DNA of 24,832 bases from Oscillospiraceae bacterium. Its GTDB lineage: Bacteria > Bacillota > Clostridia > Oscillospirales > Ruminococcaceae. Made by a program: the position numbers and the translations under genes. Where the stretch lies: the NCBI GenBank assembly GCA_900770195.1, contig CAAGJI010000081.1:1-24832 (forward strand). Reading direction: 5' to 3'. Below the pieces are notes generated by a model, which was given only the letters and a program-made list of their open reading frames with translations, did no database searches and was not told where the DNA came from. Shown here piece after piece: positions 24,338 through 24,832 of the stretch (the first letter of the stretch is position 1; each line of letters starts with the position of its first letter).

Positions 24338-24365
24338 TGTCATAATCGTTGAAATAGTGTCATAA
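24338..24365 (-). promoter_or_regulatory. Tandem direct repeat, candidate AgrA/LytTR binding site
   Basis: TTATGACA occurs twice on the minus strand (plus coordinates 24338-24345 and 24358-24365), separated by 12 bases and ending six bases before the -35 box. Agr response regulators with LytTR domains bind paired direct repeats separated by about 12 bp, so the layout fits positive autoregulation. The motif itself differs from the S. aureus one. Confidence 0.5.
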
Positions 24366-24368
24366 AAA

Positions 24369-24407
24369 TAGAAAAATGCAGCTTGTTAATACAAACTGCA
24401 TTTTTAA
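24369..24407 (-). terminator. Terminator after the agrC-like gene
   Basis: AAAAATGCAG (24372-24381) and CTGCATTTTT (24396-24405) form a perfect 10-bp stem, with an inner TTGT/ACAA stem and a T-run on the minus strand. It separates the kinase gene from agrBD. Confidence 0.75.
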
Positions 24408-24832
24408 TCATATAATATCTAACATAATTCTAACTTTGAATTCATCATTGCTATTTTCAAATTTTTCCATTCCGTTGTATTTTTCTATAATATCTCGGCA
24501 AGATTTTACTCCATATCCATGATTTTGGGTGTCTTTTTTTGTTGTTTTTAAATCAGGATTTTTGTCAATTATATGTGTAGCAGAAGAATTAATTACCTCT
24601 ATGCAATAATAAGATTTTTTATTATACATACTAAGTCTTATAAACTTATTATCTGACTGAAGATTATTACAAGCTTCAATTGCGTTGTCAAGTAAATTTG
24701 ATAGCAGTATAGATATATCAGATTCATATTCTTTTTTTATCTTATGAGTGTATACCATTTCAAATTTTATTTTATTTTTTTCAGCTATACTCATTTTATA
24801 GCAATTCCACAAATTACCGCAAATATCCACAA
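24408..24832 (-). CDS. AgrC-like sensor histidine kinase, C-terminal part (continues beyond the window)
   Basis: The last about 140 residues of a GHKL-type histidine kinase; the 5' end lies outside the window. The N-box reads LLSNLLDNAIEACNN and the G-box region HGYGVKSCRDIIEKYNG, as in AgrC and its relatives that sense peptide signals. The upstream membrane sensor domain and His box are not in view. The position directly upstream of agrB and agrD supports a role as receptor for the Ser-based peptide. No agrA-type regulator is visible in this window; one could lie further upstream. Confidence 0.85.
   Translation of the reverse strand, partial: VDICGNLWNCYKMSIAEKNKIKFEMVYTHKIKKEYESDISILLSNLLDNAIEACNNLQSDNKFIRLSMYNKKSYYCIEVINSSATHIIDKNPDLKTTKKDTQNHGYGVKSCRDIIEKYNGMEKFENSNDEFKVRIMLDII

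Noticed and set aside
1..24832. CRISPR array, tRNA or rRNA genes
   Set aside because: I saw no regularly spaced repeats, no tRNA cloverleaf or CCA-type ends, and no rRNA-like sequence.

Overview
The window looks like chromosome from an AT-rich, anaerobic, polysaccharide-degrading gut Firmicute close to Ruminococcus (Oscillospiraceae). The grounds are low-GC codon use, AGGAGG-type ribosome sites, sigma-A promoters with 17-bp spacers, a three-cohesin scaffoldin and a second dockerin protein, pyruvate formate-lyase fermentation, and an Agr-type peptide quorum-sensing locus. This is inference from gene content; no rRNA or tRNA gene is present to confirm it.

Layout. 1-391: degraded or unrecognised sequence. 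392-5838 (minus): a sucrose/fructo-oligosaccharide operon made of a binding lipoprotein, two permeases, a MalK-type ATPase and a GH32 fructosidase. It is read from a strong promoter with a perfect 16-bp palindromic operator just downstream. 6068-7093 (plus): the divergent LacI-family regulator. 7094-7588: gene remnants. 7589-11677 (plus): a histidine phosphatase, an unknown membrane protein overlapping an RluA-type pseudouridine synthase, and a LysM-G5-M23 cell-wall peptidase.

11846-15592 (plus) holds the most unusual locus: a pyruvate formate-lyase whose glycyl-radical domain is a separate gene. The large subunit (716 aa, Cys-Cys active site) ends just before the C-terminal radical domain. 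Two small genes follow. The first (72 aa) resembles the start of the radical domain but lacks the radical loop and carries a CPEC motif. The second (79 aa) is a complete free-standing radical domain with RVSGYA. A terminator-like hairpin comes next, then the activating enzyme pflA. A 170-nt structured leader precedes the large subunit.

15587-17103: a PdaA-like deacetylase (minus) whose Shine-Dalgarno sits inside a long hairpin, then a decayed region with the tail of an mgtE magnesium transporter gene. 17104-18699: an ABC-F ATPase with a degenerate second site. 18973-23043 (minus): a scaffoldin (internal dockerin-like module, three cohesins, Big2, C-terminal dockerin) and a leucine-rich-repeat dockerin protein. 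23517-24832 (minus): agrD, agrB and the end of an agrC-like kinase gene, with an agrD-like remnant downstream and a tandem 8-bp repeat upstream of the agrB promoter.

How they fit together: the sugar operon and the cellulosome genes supply sugars, PFL turns pyruvate into acetyl-CoA and formate, and the agr locus may tie community signalling to nearby functions (speculative).
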